From a virus: a stretch of DNA of 57,400 bases. Positions 45,997 to 55,136 of this stretch are shown piece by piece (position 1 is the stretch's first letter; each line of letters begins with the position of its first letter). Where the stretch lies: the IMG/VR virus record IMGVR_UViG_3300018432_000015, positions 1 to 57,400 of that record; one strand, given 5' to 3'. A program made the translations under genes and the position numbers. The notes beneath the pieces are model-generated. The model was given only the letters and a program-made list of their open reading frames with translations, searched no databases and had not been told where the DNA came from.

Positions 45997-47516
45997 CACA
46001 TCTTCGCACGCGCGACGACGTGACTCAAGAGCTTGGGCGCTTGGAAGGCACGTTCAATCGCTTCGGCAACGGGATCGAATCGCAGTTCAAGCGGCTAGGC
46101 GGCGTCATCGCGGGAGCCTTCGCGGTAAATCAGATCGTGGCATTCGGTAAAGAGAGCGTGCAGGCGTTCAGCGAAGCACAGGACGCGGAGTCGAAATATG
46201 TCGCAATGCGCAAAGCGTCCAACAACGCAACCGGCATTGCTGTCGAGCAGATGAAAGAGTTGGCCGCGTCCATCCAAGCGACTACGCGTCACGAAGACGA
46301 TCACATCATCTCGGTCGCGGCCACGCTTCTCAAGTACAACAACTTGACGGACGACGTGTTTCCGCGGACCATCAAGCTCGCTGCCGACATGGCGGAGATA
46401 TTCGGCTCGCTGGACGGCGCGGCAGCTCAGCTTGGCCGAGCCCTCAACGACCCGATGTCCGGCATGCGCATCTTGCGAATGGCGGGCGTCGAGCTCACCG
46501 ACGAGCTCAAGGATCAGATCAAGACTCTCACCGACACCGGCCAAACGGCGGCTGCGCAGGAAGTCATCTTCGGCGAGCTCGAGAAGCGCTTCGGCGGGCT
46601 CGGCAAAGCGATGGGCGACACGTTCTCCGGCCAGCTAGAGAAACTGAACAACCAGTTCGGCGACATCAAGGAGACCATCGGCGAAGCATTGGTGCCGGCC
46701 ATCGAAGCGGTCTTGCCGAAGCTGAGCGATTTCGCCGCACGCTTCAAGATTGCGATGGATGTGCCGACCACGGCCATGAACAATTTGCCGAGTGCACAGA
46801 AGAGCGCGACGCCCGGCATCTTCTCCGGCGTCACCGGCGCCATCAGCAACATGACGGGCGCGGCCAGCGACATGGGCATCAATGCGATGGCCAATCTCGA
46901 CACCGCGGCCAAGTTGGGCGGTGGCATCGCGTCGATGGCGTTCGGCGAGACTGCATTCGGCGCAGACTTGGTGAAAGACGCGATCGAGACGTTCGAGAAG
47001 CGTCAAGAGAAGTTCGCGCAGGGCGGTCCGAAAGAGCCGGTGATCAAGCCCGAGCACGACCAGAAGTACGAGGAGATGTTCGGCGGCGAAGCGTGGCTCA
47101 AGGGTCTCGAGAACAAGGCGAAAGAATTCGAGAAGGGCGTAGAGGACATGCTCAAAGTCGAGGACGAAGTCATCAAGGCGCAGCAAGAAGCGGCGGAAAA
47201 GTGGGAAGAGAATCAGAAGAAGGTGGCCGAAGACATCGATAAGATGAATCGCGAGGACTGGGGCGTCGAGACGAAACCGAAAGACACGTCGTTCCAGTCG
47301 AGCATCTCGAGCATGCAGGACACGTTCAACCGCATCAGCGCGGCCGCGTCGTCGCGCGAGGAGAAGCCCGAAGACAAGATCATCAAGGTCAACAAGGAGA
47401 CCACGAAGGAAGTGGTGGGCCGACTGGATAAAGCGGTGGAAGCACTCAACACCACCGCGCCGAAGCTTGACGAGGTGAACAGGTCAATCCGCGAGATGGA
47501 CACGGGACTAGCATAG
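45975..47516 (+). CDS. Tail tape measure protein
   Basis: A 513-residue protein; ATG 45975 overlaps the chaperone extension. Residues 30-260 show the typical tape measure core (GGVIAGAFAVNQIVAFGKESV, ALNDPMSGMRILRMAGVELTD and GQLEKLNNQFGDIKETIGEALVPAI), followed by a Gly/Ala/Met-rich segment and charged coiled coils. Tape measures set tail length; by the usual rule of about 0.15 nm per residue this suggests a tail of roughly 75 nm, short for a siphovirus. No lysozyme or peptidase domain is seen. Confidence 0.85.
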   Translation: MAGPEVVTHLRTRDDVTQELGRLEGTFNRFGNGIESQFKRLGGVIAGAFAVNQIVAFGKESVQAFSEAQDAESKYVAMRKASNNATGIAVEQMKELAASIQATTRHEDDHIISVAATLLKYNNLTDDVFPRTIKLAADMAEIFGSLDGAAAQLGRALNDPMSGMRILRMAGVELTDELKDQIKTLTDTGQTAAAQEVIFGELEKRFGGLGKAMGDTFSGQLEKLNNQFGDIKETIGEALVPAIEAVLPKLSDFAARFKIAMDVPTTAMNNLPSAQKSATPGIFSGVTGAISNMTGAASDMGINAMANLDTAAKLGGGIASMAFGETAFGADLVKDAIETFEKRQEKFAQGGPKEPVIKPEHDQKYEEMFGGEAWLKGLENKAKEFEKGVEDMLKVEDEVIKAQQEAAEKWEENQKKVAEDIDKMNREDWGVETKPKDTSFQSSISSMQDTFNRISAAASSREEKPEDKIIKVNKETTKEVVGRLDKAVEALNTTAPKLDEVNRSIREMDTGLA

Positions 47517-47520
47517 TAGC

Positions 47521-48315
47521 ATGGGACTTTACACGACCAACACGAATGCGCACGAGGTGCTGAACACCCAGCGCGAAGACTACGATGCCGACAACGGCAG
47601 CGCGAATGCTGCGGTTACGCTCATCGTTCCTGCGGCAGATCGGTACATCATCGTCAGCGAGATTCTCGCGAACGCATATGTCTGGCCACACGGTGCCAAT
47701 CCGGCCATCGCGAGCAAGATTGGAATCGTGCCAGCGCCCAACAGCAACGCGACCGAAGTCAACGGCACACTGCTATATGACTTCTATCATCTCAACATCG
47801 CGTACACGACCAAGAAGCCGGAAGGCGGGCAGACCACCGACGGCGATGGCAACGTGTACAGCGAAGAGCTCGTCCCGCTCACCGAGCACCAGACGCTCGA
47901 CTACAATGACTATGAATGGGACAACAGCAATCCGCTCAAAGAGGGCGAAGCACCGACGAAGATCGTTCGCTCGTTCAACTACGTGCGCACCATCTTCAAC
48001 TTGCAGCCGCCGCTCTCGGGCTCGCTGCTCGATGCACCCGGATGCGTCAACAACGCGGCGTTCTTGAGCCCGTCGCTCGGCATGTTCTTCCCGGCAGAAT
48101 CACTGCTTTTCGGCGATCCCAAGATCAGCCGTCAGTACTCGCTCACGACTGGCTTCAGCGGCATCACGCTTCAGACTTCGTTCGCGTTTCGCAAAGACGG
48201 ATGGAACAAGTTCTGGCGAGCGAAGACAAACGCTTGGGCCGAGATCAAAAAGAAATCAGACGGCGCCGTCGTCAAGCCTTATCCGCCCATTGACTTCTCG
48301 TTCTTGCTGTTCTGA
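47521..48315 (+). CDS. Distal or minor tail protein, 264 aa
   Basis: Starts five bases after the tape measure stop. N-terminus MGLYTTNTNAHEVLNTQR; beta-rich middle (AAVTLIVPAADRYIIVSEIL); C-terminus SFAFRKDGWNKFWRAKTNAW. Position suggests the distal tail or baseplate hub-type protein. No family recognised. It shares one base with the next ATG. Confidence 0.65.
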   Translation: MGLYTTNTNAHEVLNTQREDYDADNGSANAAVTLIVPAADRYIIVSEILANAYVWPHGANPAIASKIGIVPAPNSNATEVNGTLLYDFYHLNIAYTTKKPEGGQTTDGDGNVYSEELVPLTEHQTLDYNDYEWDNSNPLKEGEAPTKIVRSFNYVRTIFNLQPPLSGSLLDAPGCVNNAAFLSPSLGMFFPAESLLFGDPKISRQYSLTTGFSGITLQTSFAFRKDGWNKFWRAKTNAWAEIKKKSDGAVVKPYPPIDFSFLLF

Positions 48316-49028
48316 TGCCAGAGAATCCGGCTGGTCTGATGCACTATGCGCGCGGCGAGCGGCTCCGAGCCGATACCGTGAACGCACTCATCGACGCGAT
48401 CCAGCGCGGCGACTTCGACGTGCGGCGCGCGCCGTCGCGCGAGTGGCCAATTCCGTTCAAGAACACCAACGTGGCGGAGATGCCTGCGTTCGGAGTGGCC
48501 GAGATCAAGAGCCCGCTCGTCATAGCGGACATGCTCGGCTGCAATGTCGACAAAGTGCCCGGCAGCAACGCGGAGCTTCGTCGACGCTACTTGGTCAACG
48601 GACCGACTCCCGCGCGGGCGAGCGGCACCGGATGGGGTTGCCTGCTGGAGTCGGCCAACTGGATTCTCTACGAGACTGGCGACGGCGTGCCGGATGTCAA
48701 CAGCGAGTGGGGCGTGGTGCCGGGAAGTTGGAAGATCGGTAAAGATCGCTATGGCTTCCGACCACGCGGTGCGACGCAGTCGAAGTACGGTGGCGTGGTA
48801 CTGGCCGACCAGCACGAGCTCACCAACGTACTGTGCAAGGCCGCGAGCGTCCCGTGGGAAGTTGGCAGCGACAAGACCGTGAATGTCTGGAAGAAAAATT
48901 TTTCGGCCACCACGAGCATGACCGTCACGCTGGCGCGAAACTATACGACGAAGATCAGCAACACCAACGACGAGCTCGTCGGGACGTGGTACGCGGGCGG
49001 GCTCGTCGTCGCCAAGTTGAAGTGCTAG
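48315..49028 (+). CDS. Minor tail/baseplate protein, 237 aa
   Basis: Product begins MPENPAGLMHYARGERLRADTV, followed by a strand-rich region (PIPFKNTNVAEMPAFGVAEI) and a beta-rich C-terminus. The opening YARGERLRADTVNALIDAI resembles phage proteins that begin with a short LRAxxxN...I helix before a beta-sandwich. Virion-associated by location. Confidence 0.65.
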   Translation: MPENPAGLMHYARGERLRADTVNALIDAIQRGDFDVRRAPSREWPIPFKNTNVAEMPAFGVAEIKSPLVIADMLGCNVDKVPGSNAELRRRYLVNGPTPARASGTGWGCLLESANWILYETGDGVPDVNSEWGVVPGSWKIGKDRYGFRPRGATQSKYGGVVLADQHELTNVLCKAASVPWEVGSDKTVNVWKKNFSATTSMTVTLARNYTTKISNTNDELVGTWYAGGLVVAKLKC

Positions 49029-49029
49029 C

Positions 49030-49701
49030 ATGAGCTTAACATTCTGTCACTGCTGCAAGCGACCTATCGGCATTGACCAACTTGCCTCTTCCTGGCAGAG
49101 CGGTGCGCTGTCGTGGGTCTTCTTGTCGGAATATGCACCGATCACCTTCGTAGAGTGGCTGTCCACCGACATCGCGGCGTTGGATCAAGTTCACGTGATC
49201 TTTGCTGGCAACCGCAGCGAGTGCGGCAACGCGATTAGGTTCGCGGAGGCCGACTGGCCGGCAGTGCGCGCGTGGATCGAGGCGGGCGGTCGCTTTCATC
49301 TCGCGACAGAACACTCGGGCAATCATCCGGAAGTCGGCGGCGAGTACGAGACTGGATTCAAATGCCTTCAAGACATGGCGCGAGTGAACGCTTTCATCGC
49401 GGCGATGGGCGGTACGATGACATATCGCGGCGGCGATTTTGTGGATAACAGCATTGCCACGCCCGGTACTGCGCTCATCGCCACGGTCAACAGCTACGTT
49501 AATAATCGCATCGGGCATCTCGAACCAGGATCGGGCAAAATCGTCTTCACGGGCAACATCTCGGGCAAAACTGCGATGGTGGCCGAAAAGTTAGGCAACG
49601 GCTTTCTCTTCGTTGAGGGCGACAGCAACTCATTCGGCGGCACGACTCCTAATAATTATTACTACAAGCTGTGGCACGACGCGGACGACGAAATTTACTG
49701 A
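49030..49701 (+). CDS. Hypothetical tail-region protein, 223 aa
   Basis: Starts two bases after the previous stop. N-terminus FCHCCKRPIGIDQ (three Cys). An alpha/beta domain (VHVIFAGNRSECGNAIRFAEADW, VRAWIEAGGRFHLATEHSG and GFLFVEGDSN) has the look of a Rossmann-like or glutamine-amidotransferase-like fold used in surface proteins, without visible catalytic residues. It is the last gene of the late transcript; a strong promoter follows at 49709. Confidence 0.6.
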   Translation: MSLTFCHCCKRPIGIDQLASSWQSGALSWVFLSEYAPITFVEWLSTDIAALDQVHVIFAGNRSECGNAIRFAEADWPAVRAWIEAGGRFHLATEHSGNHPEVGGEYETGFKCLQDMARVNAFIAAMGGTMTYRGGDFVDNSIATPGTALIATVNSYVNNRIGHLEPGSGKIVFTGNISGKTAMVAEKLGNGFLFVEGDSNSFGGTTPNNYYYKLWHDADDEIY

Positions 49702-49708
49702 TTCGCTA

Positions 49709-49737
49709 TTGACACACTCTTCACGATCTGCTATAAT
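49709..49737 (+). promoter_or_regulatory. Perfect-consensus sigma-70 promoter (49779 gene)
   Basis: TTGACA (49709-49714), a 17-base spacer and TATAAT (49732-49737) match the consensus at every base. The leader TACTGGAGA (49764-49772) precedes the ATG at 49779. It is the best promoter in the genome and begins the early or replication region after the tail module. Confidence 0.92.
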
Positions 49738-49778
49738 AGCCGACGTCAGGTCTGCATACCGAATACTGGAGAATCAGA

Positions 49779-50435
49779 ATGAAGCCGCTCATCGTGCACC
49801 CGGACGATTACGTCCAAGCTCATGCCGTCGACGCCGCGACGGAAATCGCCGACGCATTTTGCGAGGCAAATCATCTTCCGTTCGCGCACATCGCTCCACG
49901 CGACTGCCGCGGATACCGCGGGTACTACCGCGCTCACAAGAACGTCATCGGGAAGTTCTGGCAAGGATATGTCTACTATGATCCAAGCGGGTGCATTCGG
50001 CCAGTCAAAGTTCCCGGCTACAAGTGGAGCTTCACCGGCTACAAAGCGGACAACACCGCACCTGGTGTCATCGCGCACGAGATCGGCCACCACGTCTGGG
50101 AGTGCCGCGTGCGCATGGACGATGGCCGACGTCATCACTGGACGCACGAGCAGCTTGAGAACTACTGGGCCGAACACCGCGCAAGCGAGCGCGACGTGAC
50201 GAGCTATGGCGCCACCTGCGTGGCCGAAGACTTCGCTGAGACGGTGAAGCTGTTCGTGCTGAACCCGGACTTGCTGCGGCTCGGGCGTCCTCGCCGCTGG
50301 TCGATGCTTGTGGACGGATTCGGACTTCAGCCTGTCATCGACGCCGACTGGCAGACCGTCTTGCAGAACGCGCACGAGAAATTGCTGGCAGCCGCGGGAA
50401 ATTTTATTTCGACTGGACAGGTGGACTCCGAATAG
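49779..50435 (+). CDS. Zinc metallopeptidase (HEIGHH), 218 aa
   Basis: The ATG at 49779 follows the TACTGGAGA leader of a perfect promoter. The catalytic motif is H100-E101-I-G-H104-H105 in GVIAHEIGHHVWE, with a likely third ligand Glu150 or Glu154 in AEDFAETVKLFV (gluzincin-like E-D-x-x-E). No signal peptide. It would be made very early and strongly, so a cytoplasmic host or phage protein is a more likely target than cell wall. Cys47 and Cys63 are present but no propeptide switch is obvious. Confidence 0.78.
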   Translation: MKPLIVHPDDYVQAHAVDAATEIADAFCEANHLPFAHIAPRDCRGYRGYYRAHKNVIGKFWQGYVYYDPSGCIRPVKVPGYKWSFTGYKADNTAPGVIAHEIGHHVWECRVRMDDGRRHHWTHEQLENYWAEHRASERDVTSYGATCVAEDFAETVKLFVLNPDLLRLGRPRRWSMLVDGFGLQPVIDADWQTVLQNAHEKLLAAAGNFISTGQVDSE

Positions 50436-50450
50436 CCGATACAGTATAGT
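50422..50450 (+). promoter_or_regulatory. Sigma-70-type promoter (50493 operon)
   Basis: TGGACT (50422-50427), a 17-base spacer and TATAGT (50445-50450), with the leader GCATACTGGAGA at 50474-50485 before the ATG at 50493. It overlaps the 3' end of the metallopeptidase gene and likely drives the helicase operon. Confidence 0.7.
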
Positions 50451-50492
50451 AGTCAGATCAGACGTGACCCTTAGCATACTGGAGACTGGACA

Positions 50493-51110
50493 ATGACGGA
50501 AGCATTCATACGATCGGTCAAGCTCGTCACGGCGGGCAAGATGCAGTTCCAAGTGGTGGACTGCAAGACGGGCAAAATTCTGCGGATGGCGAGCTGCTCG
50601 CTTCCGAAGCTGGTCAACGGCATGCGAGCCGAGGCCGCCGGATCGCACAAGGCACGGGCACTGCTTGCTCGCTGGTGCATGAACAACGGTGTGATGATGG
50701 TGGACGAGCCGAAGATGATCATCTGCGAGCAGGAAGACACGACTGCTCGCGCCGTGCGGCTCGTGGAAGAGAAGCGTGTTGATCGCACGCTGGTCATTCT
50801 CGACGAGAGTCACGATGCCAGTCCCGCCATCAAAGCCGCGCTGCTTGACATGCGCTCGGGAGGCGGTCGCGCGGCGATGAAGCGACAAGACTTCGTTACT
50901 GGCAATCAAGCGTACGTCGTGCTCGGCGGCGAATGGGAAGGTTGGGTTGAGATCGTCAGCATCGACGACGACGGCGAGTACTTCGAGTTCAAGTGGCCGA
51001 AGGACGTCTATCGCGGCATCACGGCGCCATGTGAACGAATCGACGCGAGTCTCAGCTACATTGCTTCGCTCCAAGAAATCAGCTATGACCGGTCAGGAGG
51101 TGGCCGATGA
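50493..51110 (+). CDS. Hypothetical protein, 205 aa
   Basis: ATG at 50493 after the leader. Mixed alpha/beta with SVKLVTAGKMQFQVVDCKTG at the N-terminus, then VDRTLVILDESHDASPAIK and a C-terminal strand-rich part (GEWEGWVEIVSID). I recognise no domain. It is coupled to the SNF2 helicase gene by a 4-base overlap and could be a partner of it. Confidence 0.7.
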   Translation: MTEAFIRSVKLVTAGKMQFQVVDCKTGKILRMASCSLPKLVNGMRAEAAGSHKARALLARWCMNNGVMMVDEPKMIICEQEDTTARAVRLVEEKRVDRTLVILDESHDASPAIKAALLDMRSGGGRAAMKRQDFVTGNQAYVVLGGEWEGWVEIVSIDDDGEYFEFKWPKDVYRGITAPCERIDASLSYIASLQEISYDRSGGGR

Positions 51111-53092
51111 GAGCGATGTCCGACGCTACAGCAGCGATGCTGACGCCGATCAACCTCTCGCCGACTGACCGGCTCGAGCTCGAGATCGACAAGGAGCAGA
51201 AACGCTTCCGCGCGCGAGTGTTCGGCGCGGAATCAAACGGCATGCGGAACTGGCCGAGCATCACAGCCCGCCAAGCGTGGCAGGCCCGCATTCCCGAGAA
51301 GAAGCAGCTCGACGGTGCGAACCTCTGGCAGATCGCAGCCACCGACTACACCGCCGAGATCATCAACGCGACGTGGCCGAAGGACCAGCTCGTCTTCGCC
51401 GACGAGAAGTCACGCTTGGTGTTCGCTGGACTGCTGCTCGAGACTACTATACAGGACCAGATTGCCGAAGCATACGCGCAGTTCAAATTCAACGGCACAC
51501 TGCCCGACGAATGCGACGAGCTCGAGCTTCATCCGAATCCTCTGCTTCAGCTCAAGGGCTACCAGAAGTTCGCGCTGTGGGCTTCGATGCGAGCTCGCGG
51601 CTACAATCTGTTCATGGAGCAAGGAACGGGCAAGACTCCCGTCAGCGTCGCTCGCATCATGAACGAGTGCCGTCGCAATAGACTGGCTGGCGACGATCAC
51701 ATGCTCCGCGTGCTGGTCGTCTGCCCGAAGAACGTGCGGCTGAACTGGCAGCGAGAACTGTGCAAGTTCTGCACGCGACCCGGCAAAGTGGAGATCATCA
51801 AGGGCGGCTTCATGGACCGCACGTCGATGATCATCGAAGCGATGCTGCCCGACGGCGACTCGCAGTGGTCGGCCTGCGTGATGTCCTACGAGGGAATGTG
51901 CAAGACATGGGAGACCCTCGAACACTTCCAGTGGGACTTGGTCATTCTCGACGAGGGTCACTACATCAAGTGGCCGCTTACGCAGCGAGCGCAGTACTCG
52001 TTCAAGCTGCGCGAGGTGGCGAAGTCTCGTATGGTGCTGACAGGCACGCCCATCTGCAATTCACCGCTTGACATCTACTCACTGTTCGAGTTTGACGGCG
52101 AGGGTTGGTCCGGCTTCCAGGACTACAAAGCGTTCAAGGAGTTCTACGGAGTGTTCGTGCCGACGGACGGCGACGGTCACTCGAAGCTCGTCGCGATTCA
52201 GAACAAGCCGTTCATGCAAGAGCGGCTCGCTCGGACGTCGTTCATCATCACGAAGAAGGAGGCTCTGCCTGACCTTCCCGAGAAGGTGTACGACGTCATC
52301 GAGGCAGATATGACCGATCAGCAGCGCAACGCGTACGCGGCGCTGGCCGAGAAGATGCTGCTCGAGATTGAGAGCGAAATGGCCGACACTCGCAACAAGA
52401 CGATGACAGTGCAAAACATCCTGACGAAGCTGCTTCGGCTCGCTCAGGTCTGCGCCGGCTATGTCGTCTGGGACGAAGTGGTCGACCCGAACTCGCTCGA
52501 GGTAGTCCAATCGAAGAGCCTCGAATACTTCGAGAAAAACCCGAAGCTCGACGAACTGGTCGCGCAGCTGAAGGACAAGACGCCGCAGCAGAAGACGATC
52601 GTGTGGGCCTGCTTTGTTCCGGCCATCAAGCAGATCAGCGAGCGGCTCACCGCCGAAGGCATCCGTCACGTGACGTTCTACGGCGGCACGAAGGACGACG
52701 ATCGTGCCGAGGCGGAACGGTTGTTCAACTATGATCCTGACGTGCGAGTGGTCGTCGCGAATCCCGCCGCCGGCGGCACCGGGCTGAACCTGCTCGGCCA
52801 CCCGCCGGACGTCGAAGAGAGCCGCAACGTCGATACCGACTGCGACCACCACATCTACTATGCGTGCAACTGGTCCTACGTCCAGCGCGCGCAGAGCGAA
52901 GATCGGTCGCACCGGATCGGCACGCGCAAGTCGGTGAGGATCAGCGACCTCGTCATACCCGAGACGCTGGACGAGGACATCCGCGTGCGAGTCCTCGAGA
53001 AGAAATTGATGGCTCTCGACATCGCCGACATCCGGGAGATACTTCAGTCTGTGATAACGGGACTGGGAAAGAGAGGGTCCGATGAGACCTAG
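51107..53092 (+). CDS. SNF2-family DNA helicase/translocase
   Basis: A 661-residue superfamily 2 protein. LKGYQKFALWASMRARGYNL is the SNF2 Q-motif-like entry, MEQGTGKT is motif I (Lys176), LVVCPKNVRLNW is motif Ia, VILDEGHYIKW is motif II (DEGH), and MVLTGTPICNSPLDIYSLF is motif III. The C-lobe has TIVWACFVPAIKQI, NPAAGGTGLNLLG (motif V-like) and QRAQSEDRSHRIGTRKSV (motif VI, QxxxRxxRxG). SNF2 proteins move along duplex DNA to remodel complexes; phage versions assist replication or recombination. Promoter and leader are upstream at 50422. Confidence 0.9.
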   Translation: MRAMSDATAAMLTPINLSPTDRLELEIDKEQKRFRARVFGAESNGMRNWPSITARQAWQARIPEKKQLDGANLWQIAATDYTAEIINATWPKDQLVFADEKSRLVFAGLLLETTIQDQIAEAYAQFKFNGTLPDECDELELHPNPLLQLKGYQKFALWASMRARGYNLFMEQGTGKTPVSVARIMNECRRNRLAGDDHMLRVLVVCPKNVRLNWQRELCKFCTRPGKVEIIKGGFMDRTSMIIEAMLPDGDSQWSACVMSYEGMCKTWETLEHFQWDLVILDEGHYIKWPLTQRAQYSFKLREVAKSRMVLTGTPICNSPLDIYSLFEFDGEGWSGFQDYKAFKEFYGVFVPTDGDGHSKLVAIQNKPFMQERLARTSFIITKKEALPDLPEKVYDVIEADMTDQQRNAYAALAEKMLLEIESEMADTRNKTMTVQNILTKLLRLAQVCAGYVVWDEVVDPNSLEVVQSKSLEYFEKNPKLDELVAQLKDKTPQQKTIVWACFVPAIKQISERLTAEGIRHVTFYGGTKDDDRAEAERLFNYDPDVRVVVANPAAGGTGLNLLGHPPDVEESRNVDTDCDHHIYYACNWSYVQRAQSEDRSHRIGTRKSVRISDLVIPETLDEDIRVRVLEKKLMALDIADIREILQSVITGLGKRGSDET

Positions 53093-53495
53093 AGTGTTCA
53101 TGCTCATGGAGCACCGCAATGTCGACGTCAGCAGCGCGTCGTCGTTCGGCCAACTGATTTATCTATTTGCCAACGGCGAGTCGCGTCCTACGTTCTGGGA
53201 CCCAGCATTCATCGATGAAGCGATACATCGGCTATGGACGCGGGAGTTCGATCCGGCTATAGATTATTTCATGGTGGCCGGACACATGGCCCCGCTGGTG
53301 AAGCTGTGCTGCGCGCTGACACAAGTCTATCCGAGCACGCGGGGATTGTTCTGGGACTCGATCGAAGCACGCTACGTCGCGCAACCGTTACTCATACTGG
53401 AGACCGTCGATGATGAACCCACTGTTGGTCAAGTTGTTCCGGGAAGCGCGAGCGATGCACGAGTCGCTCGTGACGGCCGACGCAGAACTGCGTAG
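53082..53495 (+). CDS. Hypothetical protein, 137 aa
   Basis: ATG at 53082 overlaps the helicase end by 11 bases. Alpha-rich middle (FWDPAFIDEAIHRLWTREFD and DYFMVAGHMAPLVKLCCALTQ). The last 28 codons overlap the next gene by 86 bases, so the C-terminus may be less constrained. No family recognised. Confidence 0.6.
   Translation: MRPRVFMLMEHRNVDVSSASSFGQLIYLFANGESRPTFWDPAFIDEAIHRLWTREFDPAIDYFMVAGHMAPLVKLCCALTQVYPSTRGLFWDSIEARYVAQPLLILETVDDEPTVGQVVPGSASDARVARDGRRRTA
53393..53403 (+). promoter_or_regulatory. Shared leader motif CATACTGGAGA (53410 gene)
   Basis: CATACTGGAGA lies seven bases before the ATG at 53410, inside the preceding gene. No convincing -35/-10 is seen nearby, so this copy may act at translation rather than transcription. 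Confidence 0.65.
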
Positions 53496-53985
53496 GCTAA
53501 TCAATCAAACGCCGTGTCGCGAGACACAGGCAGATACGGCGTACGCGCTGCGCGAGACGTCGAAGTTCGCGGACGACGTGCGTAAGCGGTGCGACGAGCT
53601 GAGCGCGCTCGCGCAGCGACTCGCCTGCGTTCTCTCGGTGGCCGAACAAAACACAAGCACGATTCGCACGGAGCGCTGCTCGGCCACGCTAGACATCAAG
53701 AGCATCGCGACCATTCCGAAGCAGTCGACTCATCCCGAGCAGTTCGCACAGCTGATGGAATACCTCGGTGTCGCGCGGCATCTCTGGGAAGTGCCGAACG
53801 AGGCCGAAGTTGAGGAAGAGAGCGAGCGCATGCACGCGATCGTGAAGCCACACTTCCCGGGTCTCGTCCAGCACCTCAACCGGATGATGGCGGAGGGCAA
53901 GCCGCTGCCGCCGGGCCTCGACCTCGACAAGACGTACAACGACTATCGCCTCATCATTCGCAAAAAGAAGGGAGTCACGGAATGA
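53410..53985 (+). CDS. Hypothetical protein, 191 aa
   Basis: The ATG at 53410 (doubled) is set by the shared leader. Largely helical: ARAMHESLVTADAELRRLIN, then a helix around YALRETSKFADDVRKRCDEL. The C-terminus is mixed, ending with IIRKKKGVTE. No motif identified. It overlaps the next gene by four bases. Confidence 0.7.
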   Translation: MMNPLLVKLFREARAMHESLVTADAELRRLINQTPCRETQADTAYALRETSKFADDVRKRCDELSALAQRLACVLSVAEQNTSTIRTERCSATLDIKSIATIPKQSTHPEQFAQLMEYLGVARHLWEVPNEAEVEEESERMHAIVKPHFPGLVQHLNRMMAEGKPLPPGLDLDKTYNDYRLIIRKKKGVTE

Positions 53986-54194
53986 ACGAGCCTCGCTTCA
54001 TGCGCGTCACCAGCAAGCAAGGACGCGTTTACTTGATAAACATCGAGAGCGTAATGCATGTCGTTGACGACTCAGACGGCGTGAACGTCTTTTGGTCCAG
54101 CAGATGTGGACAAGAGGGTTCGAAGTATCTATGCATACGAGAGTCCATCGAAGACGTCAAGCGAATGCTTGACGGCACTTATATCTGTAAATGA
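53982..54194 (+). CDS. Hypothetical protein, 70 aa
   Basis: ATG overlaps the previous stop. Strand-rich start (FMRVTSKQGRVYLINIESVM), then SDGVNVFWSSRCGQEGSKYLC and a C-terminal helix. This is reminiscent of small SH3-like or Tudor-like folds but not recognisable. More AT-rich than its neighbours. Confidence 0.65.
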   Translation: MNEPRFMRVTSKQGRVYLINIESVMHVVDDSDGVNVFWSSRCGQEGSKYLCIRESIEDVKRMLDGTYICK

Positions 54195-54264
54195 ACTCGA
54201 CCAGCGCTGAACTGACGGCGCATCGCTGGCCGACAACACATGCCGTCTTCACAGGAGCCATCAC

Positions 54265-55116
54265 ATGGCAAAAGCAGTTCCAGCAACAGTAGAGAAGACC
54301 GGCGGACTAGCAGCGACGATGCCGGACTTCCTCGCGCGATCGGAGGGCGACGGCAACCTCCGCGAGATGAAGCAGTACGTGATACTGCCTCGTCTCAAGG
54401 TGGTGCAAGCGCTCTCGCGCGAGCCGTTTCGACCACGCTTCAACGAGGGCGACGTGGTCGCGACGCCCGTCATGATCCCGGTGTCCGAAGGCTCGAAGCC
54501 CGGCGACGTTCTGTTCCACTTGGTGCCGATCCTGTTCTATCCTGAGTGGATCAGTTGGAACCCGCGCAACGCGGGCCTCCCGGCGATCAAGGAGCGATCG
54601 TACGACCCGCGGTCGCAGATCGCGATCAAAGCGCGCAACGCGGACACGCGGCGTGAGCCGATTCCAGGACGCGTGGATGGGAACAACCAGCCGCTCATGG
54701 TGAGGCACCTCGAGCACCTCAACTTCGTGTTCGACTTGTGCAGCCCCGCTGAGCACGAGCTGGCCGGAATGCCGTTGACGATGTCGTTCGCTTCGGGCGA
54801 GCATCAGGCGGGCTCGCGTTTCTCGACGCTCATCTCGACGCGCAAGGCGAAGTGGTCCTTCGGTTGCGTGTTCGCGTGCAAGCTCGCGCAGCGCACGAAC
54901 GAGAAAGGCCGGTGGATGGGACTGGACATCGACAATCCCGAGCCGGCCAGCGGCATCTCGCCCTGGGTGACCGACAACGCGAAGTTCGATCAGTACATGG
55001 CCGCGTACCGAGAGTACAAGGAAGTGTACGACGACCGACGCTTGCAGGTCAATATGGACGACTTGGAGGACCCTGAAGTCGAAGTGACTGGTGCCGCCGC
55101 CGAGACGAAGTACTAG
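54265..55116 (+). CDS. Conserved phage protein, possible ssDNA-binding protein, 283 aa
   Basis: ATG after CAGGAG. The N-terminus is Ala/Thr-rich. YVILPRLKVVQALSREPF, GDVLFHLVPILFYPEWISWNP and HLEHLNFVFDL form a conserved core that I recall from uncharacterised phage replication-region proteins. SFASGEHQAGSRFSTLISTRK follows. The C-terminal tail is acidic (DDLEDPEVEV), as in ssDNA-binding proteins that recruit partners. It sits just before the primase-helicase gene. An SSB-like function is plausible but unproven. Confidence 0.6.
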   Translation: MAKAVPATVEKTGGLAATMPDFLARSEGDGNLREMKQYVILPRLKVVQALSREPFRPRFNEGDVVATPVMIPVSEGSKPGDVLFHLVPILFYPEWISWNPRNAGLPAIKERSYDPRSQIAIKARNADTRREPIPGRVDGNNQPLMVRHLEHLNFVFDLCSPAEHELAGMPLTMSFASGEHQAGSRFSTLISTRKAKWSFGCVFACKLAQRTNEKGRWMGLDIDNPEPASGISPWVTDNAKFDQYMAAYREYKEVYDDRRLQVNMDDLEDPEVEVTGAAAETKY

Positions 55117-55136
55117 CGGTGATTTCCCACCGAGTG

